Below, in pieces: positions 23,307-34,086 of a stretch of DNA of 64,000 nt. Every line of letters begins with the position of its first letter. Position 1 is the stretch's first letter. The stretch is from Phanerochaete sordida. Lineage: Eukaryota > Basidiomycota > Agaricomycetes > Polyporales > Phanerochaetaceae. The stretch lies in contig BPQB01000037.1 of the NCBI GenBank assembly GCA_019973155.2, forward strand, positions 1-64,000, given 5' to 3'. A program made the translations under genes and the position numbers. Under the pieces are notes generated by a model. The model was not told the DNA's origin, did not search any database, and was given only the letters and a program-made list of their open reading frames with translations.

Positions 23307-25011
23307 TCACCCCGTCTTCGCCTTCAGCTGGCGCCAGAGCACGCTGAACATGACCGCGCCGATGCCGACGATCGCGAGCTGGAGGCCGACGTACGCCTCC
23401 ATGCCAATGGCGACGCCCGCGCCGCCCCACACCGCGCCGCACACGCGCCCCGTAAAGTTGCTGTACTGGATCGCGACGCTCACGCGCGTGTTCCACGCGC
23501 CGGGCAGCTGCTTGCTGAGCAGCGAGAGCGTGACGGTGCTCGCGAGGTTGAAGCCGAGCGCGACGAGGAACCACGCGGCGAAGAGCACGCCGCGGCTCGC
23601 CGCGCGCCCCGCGAGCGCGCCGAGGAGCAGCAGCAGGCCCGCCGCGCCCGCGGCCGTGCCCGCGAGCAGCGTGAAGCGGTCCTGCGTGCGCCGCGCGACG
23701 AAGACGTTCGCGAGCAGGAACGGGAACGTCGCGGCGCCGCCGAGCGCGATGAGGTTGCCGGCGGCGTACGGCGAGAAGCCGTACGCGTACGCGGTGTAGA
23801 CGGGGATGTTCGCCTCGAACGCGCCGAGGGTGAAGAAGCAGGTCATCGCGAACCAGCACATCGTCGCGGTGACGCCAATCTGCTCGGCGGTCATGCGCAT
23901 ACGTGGGGGCGAGGCGTCCAGGGATTCTGCGGTGCTCTCGGCGTTTGCGGGTGCTGCGATCTCTGCCACCTGCGTCTCTCCGTCGGCCTTGAAACCGTCT
24001 CGGGATTTGGACGATGGCACTTCGACCGCAGAGGTGTTTTGTGGTGCGGATATGGCGGACAGCTCGATCTCCTCCGACACGGGGCTTGTCGCCGGAGCCG
24101 CCGCGGGCAGCGGTGGCTCGCGCGGCACATCTTCGAAGTGCGTCGCAGCAAAGACCCACCACGCGGCCCAGATGGCAGCCATGACCCATCCAGGGCTGGT
24201 GTAGCCATTGAACACCTTGTTGCTAAACCCGACCTTGTACCTGGGCAGCGGCGGATCAACACGCGTTAACATGCGATGTCTACAGGTGCGCTTACAGAAG
24301 TCCACCCATGAATGGGCCCAGGCTGAAACCAATCCCCTGACCGAGGACCAGGAATCCCGCAAGGGTCGTGCGCCGGCGAACGCCGACGATGCGGTGGTCG
24401 GAGCAGTAGCGCTTGGTGTACATGAAGAACGTGAAGCTGAAGCCGGAGACGATGCGCCCGAGCAGGATGAGGTAAAGGTAGCCCGCGGGGTACGCTAGCG
24501 CATAGAGCACATGGCCGAGGACGGCCATCGCGCATGCAAAGTGCATCGGGATACGATATCCGCCTAGTCCAGGGTCAGCTCAGCGACAGTGAAGCGGTGG
24601 GTGGGCGCACCCTGGTCGAAGCGCATCAGCGGCAGGAGGGCGATCCCGGAGAAGAGCGTCGGGATACCGATGACGAGACCGGAGAACGTCGACGTGCCGC
24701 CGAGGTACTGCGCGTACGCATTGGAGGAACTGACGACGACGAAGAACGAGAGCTGCGGCGGCGCGTCAGCAGCCTGGGCGCACTGAGAGGTGCGCACGCA
24801 CCTGCATGAGGCAGTTGGTGATGAGTATCGTGGCGAGGTTGATGCGTTTGGGGAGCTTGAAGTCGGGGTCGTCTGCGGCTGGGGCAGACGAGCTCGCGGG
24901 CTGGCCCTGGGCTCTTCGCCGACGCGAGACAGACGGGAAAGACCACTTGGGGCGCCTCCGCTCGGGGAAGGCGAGCTCGAAGGCGGTCGGGAGGACCTCT
25001 GCTTGAGCCAT
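23307..25011 (-). CDS. MFS transporter, copy 1
   Basis: This is a major facilitator superfamily membrane transporter of about 12 spans; the substrate is unknown. From ATG 25011: MAQAEVLPTAFELAFPERRR (hydrophilic N-terminus), LATILITNCLMQLSFFVVVS, TFSGLVIGIPTLFSGIALLP, YLYLILLGRIVSGFSFTFFM, CSDHRIVGVRRRTTLAGFLV, LGQGIGFSLGPFMGGLL, AAIWAAWWVFAATHFEDVP, a central cytoplasmic loop of about 90 residues rich in Ala/Ser/Glu, then CWFAMTCFFTLGAFEANIPV and LVALGFNLASTVTLSLLSKQ, ending in WRQLKAKTG. The DHRIVGVRRRTTLAG region matches the MFS loop 4-5 signature, and the layout recalls MFSD8-like carriers. Five or so exons. A close paralogue is at 48047-49785. Confidence 0.9.
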
Positions 25012-25319
25012 CGCGTGTATGGATGCGACTGGGGCTGCTCTCGAGAGGGATGGGCAGGGAGGGCAGCGGCCAGCCAGGCCCTTATGACTCAAAGCTGGCG
25101 CTGGCGGGATGTCGATCACGCCGTGATCGACTCATTGCCGGCGCGTGGCGCAAGGCCGCGGAGTGGCTCAGGGCGGGCGGCACGGCGACGCGGCCTCCCG
25201 GACGCTGGCGGCGGATGCTTTACTCAGCAAAACTCCATTGATTCTGTATTACTACAATTTCCTTCCGCAGCTTACGCAGCTTGACGCAACTTGACGCAAC
25301 TCTTCTATGTGCGTTGCGC

Positions 25320-26165
25320 TCAGACGAACGCGAGGACCTTGTCCGCGGCGGTGACGGTGAGTTCACTCGGGACCTGCTCAACGATGACGTGCTGGACGTT
25401 CGTGCCCTCGGTGATGAGGGCGAAGCGCTGGTGGCACAGGCAGTCAGCGGCGCGCACTGAGGGCTTCGTGGCTGCGTAGGACATGCCTTGGAACGAGGCG
25501 AACCGAGGCGGGCTGACGCGTCGAACAGCATGCCCAGTGCACCAACGAACGCGCCCTTGTCGTCAGCGATGAAACGCAGGCCTGGATAAGAAACGAAGAT
25601 CAGTCTTGCGAGCCCGCGTTCCGAAAAGTGTCGGCAGTGGTCAAAGCGAATGCAGACAGAACGTACGGCCAGCGCTGGGTCCAAACGAGTCCTTCCACGC
25701 TCTGTTACAGCGCATACAGTCAGTTCGGTCGACACAGCACGAGTGGACTGGACGCGCTTCATGACAAAGAAGTCGTTCACAGCGACGACATAGATGTCCT
25801 TGACGCCCTTCGCCTTGAACTGGTCGTAGAGCTCGGCGTATCCGGGGATCTGGCGCGTGCAGGTACCCGTGAAGGCCCCGGGGACGCCGATCTGCATGCG
25901 AAAGCGTCAGCGATGGACACGCGCGCGCAGCCGTACAGCGTACGATGACGTTCTTGCCCTCGAGGCTCGCGAAGGTGGTCTCCTGGTCGGCGGCCTCCTC
26001 CTTGACGGGCACCTTGATCGGCAGGTCGCTGCCTGCATACACTCGTCAGCAGCGTCAGAGTGCAGCACGCGCGCCGGGTTCACCTGCGGTGATCTGGGCG
26101 GACGCGAGCAAGCTCACGGCGGCGCTGTGCGCGGCGTTGGTGACGGAGGACAGTACAGAGGCCAT
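25320..26165 (-). CDS. Peroxiredoxin 5 / PMP20-type thiol peroxidase
   Basis: This is an AhpC/TSA-Redoxin family peroxiredoxin of the Prx5 (PMP20, Asp f 3-like) group, which reduces peroxides through a peroxidatic Cys. From ATG 26165: MASVLSSVTNAAHSAAVSLL (possible targeting leader), GSDLPIKVPVKEEAADQETT, FASLEGKNVIV, QIGVPGAFTGTCTRQIPGYA (peroxidatic Cys; the usual Pro before it is Gly here), QFKAKGVKDIYVVAVNDFFV, LRFIADDKGAFVGALGMLFD and the end VPSELTVTAADKVLAFV. About six exons; the stop TGA is at 25320-25322. It lies head-to-tail behind the MFS transporter, inside the bracket formed by the 31-bp inverted repeat. Confidence 0.92.
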
Positions 26166-26338
26166 GGCGGTAGGGGATGAAGGTGTGTGGGAGGACGAGA
26201 TCGATGTCGGTCGCACGCACCCGGCCTTCCGTTGCTCTCGACGCGTGACGTCACGTTACGCCCAGCGTCTGGAAGGCCGACCATCCCGCTCACTCTGCCG
26301 CTTCGAGCAACAGTACTATCTGCGACACTTACCTTGTT

Positions 26339-26369
26339 CGGGAGGTGTTGGTATATACGACGGCTCAAT
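26339..26369 (-). repeat. 31-bp inverted repeat, right arm
   Basis: Partner of 23262-23292, in opposite orientation and 3.05 kb away. It contains the stop codon of HNH copy B (26365-26367), so the extra C-terminal residues of that protein arise next to this repeat. Confidence 0.85.
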
Positions 26370-27711
26370 CGGACGTAACGCAATATAACGAGTCTTGGCA
26401 GCTAAATTCTCGAGATGTAACAGCAACGCTGCGCATCTTCTCCAAGAGCACACCGTTGGATGAGCCATTCTCCGCCAGGACCTGCATGTCGTCGGCATCA
26501 GAGTCATAGATGTGCATGTATTCCGCTGCACCCGACATGTTGACCACCCTTGCGCATGTCGCGTACAGCGCTAGTAGCGCCGGATCAGGGAGAGGAAGCG
26601 TCTCTTCGTCGACATCCTCGGCGTGAACGCGGAAGCGCACAGTGCGTGTTGTGATGCCCGAATCCACAAGCCAGGCGTCATTAGACACACATATCTTGTA
26701 CTAAAGCCAAATGCATGAAGGCGGCTGTCTGAAAGCGGTGTGCAAGCGACGCACCTCGTGAGGCCTTCCCGTGCCCTCAAGCCAAAGGTTAAATTTGTCG
26801 AATAGGTCGTGCAGCTGCAGCGACATGGTGAGTACGTTAGAGAGGTGGTGTGCTCCGTTTTGCTTCAAAGCGTCGCGCACAACGGCGCCCAACCTGAGGG
26901 AGTCGAGCACCGCGAGCACCGCCGCTGCATACTCGCGCTATGACGCGGCAAGTTGTGAGTTATCGTTCACTTAACACAGGATAGAATGTACTTTGTCGTC
27001 GCGGTCAGGGTTTTCAGGATCGACATCTTGTAATGTGGACTCAGACAGGATTTGGCAACAATTTGTGGTCACCATCCCGATAGTCTGAGCTTGCGGCTCG
27101 AGTATCGGAAGGTCTTCAACCGAGGTGCCGTCAAATTTACCGGAGAGCATACAACGGAAGCCATCGCGAGCCAAGGCCTAGGCAGACGCAGTAAGCACGA
27201 GGTACGAATGACATATTTCGACGCTTACACGTCTCTTGGCCGATCTATGGTCCTTGCCTGAGCCGGCAAGGGTATCTTTCAGCATGTCTTCCGGCGTCGT
27301 AAACGACGGTCGCGAAGAATGTTGAGATGAAGGCGACAGTGGACCTTTTGATTTCTGAACTGGGTCATTCAGATGTTGAAGAAGACAGATTAAATGAACA
27401 GGAGACTTACATGCACGTAGTAGGCGGGTTCGGTACCATAGACCAAGCTCGTAGACCGCCGTGACAGGTTTGGCGTCTAGCAACAACCGCACCTCAGAGA
27501 CCCTTTCAATTGCTGAATCTTTCAAAGTCTCTCTGAAGTCGTGCAGCGCGATCATGAGATAGCCGACGACTCTGGCGTGCATGATGTCCGTGTCGTTTCC
27601 AGCGGCGCGTCGTTCGGCTTCCACGACTGAGTTGTAGGCACTCTTGAGCTGAGGATTAACGGAGTGACGGATGCTTGTCTCGAGCAGAGGAGGTAACGGA
27701 AGGAAAGGCAT
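26365..27711 (-). CDS. HNH-fold nuclease-like protein, copy B
   Basis: Paralogue of copy A (21667-22975), same strand. From ATG 27711: MPFLPLPPLLETSIRHSVNP, HARVVGYLMIALHDFRETLK, KSKGPLSPSSQHSSRPSFTT, ARDGFRCMLSGKFDGTSVED, TTNCCQILSESTLQDVDPEN, HHLSNVLTMSLQLHDLFDKF, LPLPDPALLALYATCARVVN and MSGAAEYMHIYDSDADDMQV. The position that is His in active relatives is Gln here and Tyr in copy A. After the homologous end (EKMRSVAV) the frame reads on about 14 more residues to a stop inside the inverted repeat, where copy A stops within three residues. Exon structure follows copy A. Function unknown. Confidence 0.75.
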
Positions 27712-28374
27712 TGTTGGCGAGGCGCACGATGGTAAGAGGCAAGGGAGCAGACTAGAAATGGCGCCGATGTGACTTGCGTTACGTGAGCCGTGACGGTAGA
27801 CGATGAGAGCAAGTACTGCCGCAAGGAGCATTTTTGGGTACTTACTGGTGTGGGTAGCACGGCGGCGCAATCAGCATCTGCTAGAGGAATTTTACGGTGT
27901 GCCAGTCGGCTGTCGACCGAGGCAGGTCATACGCACGGCTCCCGCGATAGTCATATCCCTGAGCTGCAAGACTAGAGTCAAGGCAGCCCGTGTAATATGG
28001 CGACCGTGAGTCGGGATTGAGGGCCTGGCGGTTCCAATCAGTCGACAGTGCTAAAGCTGCACGCAAGTTTCAATATTTTAGCGGAGATGTCTCGACAGAG
28101 AAAGGACAGAAAGAATCATGCTCGACGGCGCCCCGACGAGCCCGCGACATCTCGAGCACGTCGATCCAGGTACAGGCCTTCGACGTCGAATGTTGGGCAT
28201 CGGCAGGTGCTAGTACCGGCAGTACTGAGGAAAGCCCGACTCAAGCAATAGAGAGACGAGTCGCGGTGCAGAGGACTGGCTCAGACAGTACGGTGGCTCG
28301 CTGGCAAACGCATAAATATCAGCCTCCACACCGCTCCCAGGCACCCACCTCCCCACTACCACCGCCACCTCATA
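27712..28374. other. Intergenic, two promoters
   Basis: Divergent spacer between HNH copy B (-) and the secreted-protein gene (+). ATAAATA near 28313 is a possible TATA box for the latter. No other feature is recognised. Confidence 0.4.
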
Positions 28375-29215
28375 ATGCCGACTACAGCCCTCCTCGCCCT
28401 CCTCGCGCTCGCGCTCTCGAGCACCGCGCTCCTCGTCCCGCGCGACGCACCCGCCGGCTGCGCCTCGCCCGCGCTCGTAAGCACGCGCACACTCGCAGCA
28501 GGCACCGCCGCCGTGGAGCTCGCGACGTACGCGTGCGCCGGCGCGCGCACGGACGGGCTCGGGCTCTCGATCGGGCTGTCGCTGGGGCTGGGCGACCCGT
28601 GGCCGACGCCGCCGCCGCGCGCGCGCCCGACGAGCAGCACGAGCACCGCGCCCGCCGCCGCGCCAACGGCGGATGTCTGTGGCGCACTCTGTGGGTGGCG
28701 TGCACCATGCGCGCGCGGCGAGTGCTGACGCGGCGACAGGCACGAACAGCTGCGGGTCCGTCGGCAGCCTGCCGCCGATCTCGGAGGACTGCGACGAGAT
28801 TTTCAAGGCGATGTCTATCCTCGGGGCTACGTGTGAGTTTGCGCGCAGCTCGCGGACTGCGTGGTGTTGACGGGGTATCCCAGCGCCGGGCTTCACCGTG
28901 GAGGGCGGGCACGCCCAGCAGCTCACGTACGGCACGTGTCGCGTGTACTTCCAAAACCTGAGTGGCGAGACCATGAGCGAATGCTACCAGGCTCTGGTGA
29001 GGAACTTCGTTTGCTTGGGTTGGAGGGGACTAACTCACCCGGCCAGGCCAACGCGGCACGCACTGCAGGCACGCAGTGCTTCCCGCCGACACAACCTGTG
29101 AACTCGGCTGGTTTCTGCAAAGCCGCTGACGGGACGTGGCAGATTGGGTAAGTTGCTATCTTGTGAACGGCCGCGAACAAGCCTTAGTCCTCGTCCTAGG
29201 ATTGGGCACTCCTAA
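28375..29215 (+). CDS. Small secreted Cys-rich protein
   Basis: An uncharacterised fungal secreted protein. From ATG 28375: a signal peptide, MPTTALLALLALALSSTALL, then CASPALVSTRTLAAGTAAVE, a Pro/Thr/Ser/Ala linker of about 30 residues, and a Cys-rich C-terminal domain: DVCGALCGTNSCGSVGSLPP, ISEDCDEIFKAMSILGA, LTYGTCRVYFQNLSGETMSE then CYQAL, GTQCFPPTQPVNSAGFCKAA and a short end, WQIGIGHS. About ten Cys in the mature protein suggest several disulfides. Five exons; the final intron (29150-29199) leaves only four codons in the last exon before TAA 29213-29215. I recall similar proteins in polypores with the same start (CASP) and end (QHS/GHS), but they have no known activity. Confidence 0.75.
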
Positions 29216-29386
29216 AGACGCCTGCAGTTTGGTCAACACCGCAATGGTTCCTGCCCATACCTTTCAGATCTTGGTCTTCTGTGCTGAATGTCGAGCATAA
29301 TTGGACACTGTTGAAACAGCGCGGGGAATATGTATTTGGTACAGCAAGGCGAAAGCAGAGTTACAAGAGAGCACGACAGCGATGCT

Positions 29387-30150
29387 TTATATAGGCTTGA
29401 TCTTGAAGTGAAGGGAGATGAGCGAGAAGATCAGGGTCTGCAGCAGATTTCAGCTAGCTGGAACAGGGTATACCAAATGAAAACGCACTTTGAGGTCCTG
29501 AACAAGGTAGTAGAAGACGCGAAGGCCTTCAGGATCCTCCGAGTCTTGGATGTCCACGAGCGAGCCAATCTTTGCGGTCTGCGAAGACATGAGTACAGGT
29601 GTCTTCATGGTGATCTAGTGACTCGCCTCAAAGGCAATGTGGTCGTTGCCGACGCGAATCTCGAGCTCCTGCTTGCCGACGATGTTCTTCTTTGGCCAGT
29701 TGGTGTCGTCTTCCCTAATAACAGGATCCCGTTCAGCGAGTGGACCACGCAGAACCAGAGACAGCTCACTTGGTGATTTCGCTCGCCTCGACAATCCTCT
29801 TCAGCTCCTTCACAACCAGTGGTCCCACCCACACTACACAAAGCGATCAGCCATGCCCCCAGGACGCGACCAGTCAGCCTGCACTCACTCTCCTTCCTGA
29901 TGAGACTGTCATTGCGGTAGTTGGAGTTGTTCGCATACCGGAGCCGGCCGTGCGAGTACTCGAACTCGAGGAACTCGTGGCCGTGCTTGCCAGAGTGCCC
30001 TGTGCTGCCGCGCGGTCAGCGCACGGCGCGCGCATGCGGGGCGCAGGACTTACTAGTATCTGCGGGCCAGCGGCGTGAGCAACGGGTGCCTCACGCCGAC
30101 GCGGTGTCTTCATACCTCAGGTAGAACGGGTCGTTTTCGTAGCCGGACAT
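29387..30150 (-). CDS. MAGO: Mago nashi, exon-junction-complex core
   Basis: Mago pairs with Y14/Tsunagi in the exon-junction complex deposited on spliced mRNA. Spliced from ATG 30150: [13 protein letters not shown], then [39 protein letters not shown], the helix carrying the KEDDTNWP-type turn, [16 protein letters not shown], a segment matching [28 protein letters not shown] and finally [16 protein letters not shown] with TAA at 29387-29389. The family is extremely conserved and these matches leave no doubt. The final intron (GTGCGTTTTC...TGCAG) splits DLK from TLIFSL. The gene is divergent from EAF3, with 149 bp between starts. Confidence 0.96.
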
Positions 30151-30299
30151 GGTCGTGGTGCAGGTGCAAGGGTCGCTGCAGCGGAAAGTTCGACGCGCGG
30201 AGAGCGCCAGAACCACGTGGGCCCGCCCCCCGCCCGGAAATGGGCAGGCGCGCCTTGTCTCGTTCCCCGCCTCCGCCCAGACCTCCGGCGCACGCAGCG

Positions 30300-31639
30300 A
30301 TGGCGTCGAGCGCAAACGCAGGGGCGCAGCCCTCGCCGTTCCAGGTCAACGAGCGCGTGCTGTGCTACCACGGCCCGCTCATCTACGAGGCCAAGATCCT
30401 CAAGTCTGAGCACTGGGATGAGCAGAACACCAAGAACGGCGAGATCGGCCCCCACTTCTTTGTCCACTACAAGGGCTGGAAGCAGACGTACGTGTCTAGT
30501 GCGCTTCTCCGCGGCGCGTGCTGAGTGCTCTGTTCGCGCAGATGGGACGAGTGGGTAGACCGCACCCGCCTCCTCAAGTTCACCGAAGACAACATAAAGC
30601 TACAGAAGACGCTTTCTCAGGCGAATGCCGCCGCGTCAGCAGCGCAGTCAGGGAGTGCGTCGGGCTCCGGGGTGCAGAAGGGTGTAGGGTGCGTGGTGTG
30701 TCGGTCAAGCATCGTTCCCTGTTGACCATTCGCCCACACGGTTCCGCTTCCAGGAAGAAGGACTTCGGGCGGACACTGACGGGCAGGAAGGACGGTAGGG
30801 GAGTCAAGCGCGGGAGGGACGACGTGAGTTTCGCATGCCAATCCCCTTGTCTAGCTGATGCAGATGTGACCTAGGATGACAACTCGAAGCGGCCGGACAT
30901 GAAGTTGAATGTCCCGGAGCAATTGAAAGTGTTACTCGTCGACGACTGGGAGGCCGTTACGAAGAACAACCAGGTAGGTCGCGATACTCTCTGATATAGC
31001 GCATATACCAATATCACGAGCAGCTCGTCCCATTGCCCCGTACGCCGAACGTTGTTGAAATCTTGAAGGAGTTCGAGGAACATGTCCTCTCGAACCCCAA
31101 GAACACGTGCGTTCTTCCCTCCCGCCATCTCCTCTACCGGCTTATATGGCCATAGGTTGCGCGACCCGAAGATACTGCTTCCAACAATTATCGCAGGGCT
31201 GCAGACATACTTCGACCGCGCACTTGGAGCGAACCTCCTCTACCGCTTTGAGCGCCCGCAGTACGCAGACGTGCGGCGGCAGTACGTAACGGGCCAGAAC
31301 GTCATCGTCGGGCAGGAGAAGGAGATGAGCACGGTATACGGCGCGGAGCACCTCCTCCGCATGCTCGGTGCGTCCCCACTTCGTGTATGCGGTGCGATGT
31401 GGCGCTGACCAAGCACAGTGAGCATGCCCCAGATGGTCGCGACATCGACGATGGACCCCGAGAGTGTGGCGCTCGTGCGCGACTACGTGAACGAGCTCAT
31501 GGCGTAAGTGTGAAACCCCCCACTCTGGCTTGGCGTGACTGATGTGTCGGGCAGCTGGATGCTCAAGGAGCGCGACCGAATATTCGTCAAGGAGTATGAA
31601 TCAGCATCCATCCAGTACCAGAGCATCTCGCGCTCATGA
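30300..31639 (+). CDS. EAF3: EAF3/MRG15 chromatin reader
   Basis: A chromodomain plus MRG-domain protein shared by the NuA4 acetyltransferase and Rpd3S deacetylase complexes; the chromodomain reads H3K36 methylation. From ATG 30300: FQVNERVLCYHGPLIYEAKI, FVHYKGWKQTWDEWVDRTRL (chromodomain, about residues 12-75), a basic/Ser linker with GRKDGRGVKRGRDD, then the MRG domain: MKLNVPEQLKVLLVDDWEAV, PLPRTPNVVEILKEFEEHVL, GLQTYFDRALGANLLYRFER, YGAEHLLRMLVSMPQMVA, and ALVRDYVNELMAWMLKERDR near the end. Seven or eight exons with introns of about 50-60 nt; the stop TGA is at 31637-31639. Confidence 0.95.
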
Positions 31640-31818
31640 TCTCCCTGTCCCTTTCTCGGTCTCGTCCCTTGCTCTCGTCGAAGTGCTGTGTATTCTTGTC
31701 TCTCGGTACTGTCTTTCGTTATACCATCCGTCTTTCATCCGTGCCCAAGCGATCTCAAGCAGCAGGTATCCTATCCTTTACATTTGTCAGAGATGGTATA
31801 AATCTATGGATGCTGACT

Positions 31819-32992
31819 CTAATAGCCCCTGCGCGGATCTACGACATTCAGCAATGGCTCGTCCTTTCGCAGCCGCTCGAGGTTCTCCGTGAAGATGTCG
31901 ATAGCAAGGTCGTGGTACCTCTCCGTGCGCCCGCTCATGTGTGGCGTAACAATGACGTTCTTGCGTCCGAAAATCGGGTGTCCCTCTGGCAGCGGCTCGC
32001 CTTCCGCGACATCCAGCGCGGCACCTGCAAGCCGCCCCTCGTCGAGCGCAGCCACGAGCGCGTCCGTGTCAATCGCATCTCCGCGCCCGACGTTCACGAC
32101 GACGGCGTGGCTCCGTACGTGCGCGAGCGTGTCCGCATTGAGCATGTGCTTCGTCGCGGGCGTCGACGGGAGCGCGAGGAGGAGCACGTCGCTCTCCGCG
32201 AGGAACGCGTGCAGCGAGCGCGCGTCGCGCGTGCTGTGCCACGCCACGGGCAGGGCGCCGTCGGGGTCGCCCGTGCCGGGGATGATGTAGCCCTCCTGCG
32301 GCGCGCGCTCGCCGCGCGACGTCGCGGCGAGGATGCGCGCGCCGAACGCGGCCGCGAGCCGCGCCGCCTCGCGCCCGATGTGCCCGTAGCCGAGCACGCC
32401 GACGGTCTTGCCGCGCAGCTCGCGCACGAAAAGCTCGCCGCCCATGTCGCCGTTGTTGCCCCAGCGTTTCTCGACCTGTGCGCCGCGTGAGCTGTGAATC
32501 GAGGCGGGTGCGGGGTACATACCTGGCCGATGAGGATCTGCTCCTGCAGGCGGTGGAAGAGCATGAGCGTCGTCGCGATGAAGTACTGCAACACACGCGT
32601 CAGCACACACCGCACACGCTCACGAGCGCACGCACCTGCGGTATCGGCCCGGTGTGCACGCCCGCCGCGCTCGCGACCTGGATGCGCTCGCTCGCGGGGT
32701 CCTGCCACAGCGGGCTGCGCACGACGAGCTCGCTGCCCGCGCTGCCGAGCTGGATGAAGCGCAGGCGCGGCACCGCCGCGACGCCCGTTAGCCACTCGCC
32801 GCGCGGGAGGCCGTAGATGATGTCCGCGTCCGCGAACTGCGCGGGCGTCGGCATGCGGCCCTGCGGGACGTGCGTGACCTGCGCGAAGAGCGGCGCGAGG
32901 CGCGCGCGGTGTGCGGGGTCGAGCGTCCAGTTCGCGACGAGCAGGTGCCCGAACGGCGGGCGTGCGGGCGTCGACGTCGCAGAGCCGGGCAT
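31819..32992 (-). CDS. D-isomer-specific 2-hydroxyacid dehydrogenase
   Basis: An NAD(P)-dependent oxidoreductase of the D-2-hydroxyacid dehydrogenase family (glyoxylate/hydroxypyruvate reductase-like). From ATG 32992: FGHLLVANWTLDPAHRARLA, ADIIYGLPRGEWLTGVAAVP, FIQLGSAGSELVVRSPLW, ELRGKTVGVLGYGHIGREAA (GxGxxG cofactor motif), VVVNVGRGDAIDTDALVAAL (catalytic Arg), GAALDVAEGEPLPEGHPIFG (Glu) and NVIVTPHMSGRTERYHDLAI (catalytic His). Three exons. A TATA-like TTATATA at 33051-33057 on the minus strand lies about 60 bp upstream. Convergent with EAF3. The physiological substrate is not evident. Confidence 0.92.
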
Positions 32993-34086
32993 CGTGGTCT
33001 GTGTGCAAGTTCTGCGGTGCGCGTTGCGTGCAAGGTGCGTGGGATGGAGGCTATATAAGTATTGCGCGAGGGGTGCAATTCCGAAGCTCGCGATGACGGC
33101 ATCCTCAACGCCCAGGCGTCGCCGTTCTCCAGACCTCTGGATCTCGGTTTGTCGTCGAGATGGATCCCTCGACAGCGTGCAACTGGTGCTGAAGCGGTCT
33201 GAGTCAGAGATAACGGCCCGTGGTGACTAAGTTGAGTGCCCTCGTTGGACGTTAACGTTCGCCTCGGGCCGCGCAAACGCGCGTCAGGTGCACGACCTTC
33301 GGGCTCTAAGTACGAGTCTGCGTGGGATGGCGCGTCATGTACGTGGCTGGCAAATAGGCAAAGGGAACATTAATGTCTCCCGCAGTAAGAAGAGATGGAC
33401 ACAGAGAGCCAATAGATAAACCTGCCGTAATTATACATCCATAACGTACATCAGCACCTGCGTCCGCGCAGCACCATTACAAGAAACCAGCCAAGAAAAC
33501 AAACAGGAGCCCGCGGGTATCGCGGGCGCAGCATACACAGTCACAGAGGAGCTTCCAAGAAGAGAGTCAAGCGGTCAAGAGAGGCAAAGGGCAAGAGAGG
33601 GAAGGGACCAAGAGACGCAAGGAGCCGCAGAGAAGCGTCCCGCGGCGCGCGCCGCAGCGTCCACGTCAGTGTCTGCGGCAGGAGCAGGCTTCGGGGGCGT
33701 TGAGCTCAGGTCGCGCACGCGTGAGCAGCAGCGGAGGGCATACCGGTTCGTGCACTATCACATGCCGCTCCCCGCGCACGCCCCGCCCGCTCGTTTGCAG
33801 GGCAGGGCGTGCGGGGTGCGGGGCCTCCCACGGGCAGGCGCAGGGCCTCGGGGCATGGCATGATCGTATTCATTACACGGCGTGCCTATAGCAACGCCGA
33901 CTTCATTGCGTCGTATCCTGGGGTCGTGTCAGTGGGTGTGCGCCGTGGGCGCGTCGTCGTGGGTGTCGTACGCCGCCGCTGCGGCGTGGTGCGGCTCTGC
34001 GTCGCGTCAGCGGGCGGTCGCAGTAACGGTGAGCGTACGCACCCTGCTCTCTGCGCACCGCTCGGGCCTCGCCCCGCCCGCACGCG
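32993..34086. other. Intergenic, about 1.1 kb, with purine-rich tract
   Basis: Promoter of the hydroxyacid dehydrogenase and 3' flank of the kinase. From about 33545 to 33640 the + strand is nearly all purine (GAGA/AAGAGAGG-like). No gene recognised. Confidence 0.45.
33051..33057 (-). promoter_or_regulatory. TATA box of the hydroxyacid dehydrogenase gene
   Basis: TTATATA on the minus strand, about 60 bp before the ATG at 32992. Spacing fits a fungal TATA promoter. Confidence 0.5.

Noticed and set aside
22935..24269. 444-codon + strand frame over MFS copy 1
   Set aside because: Antisense shadow of the transporter with skewed composition and no domain.
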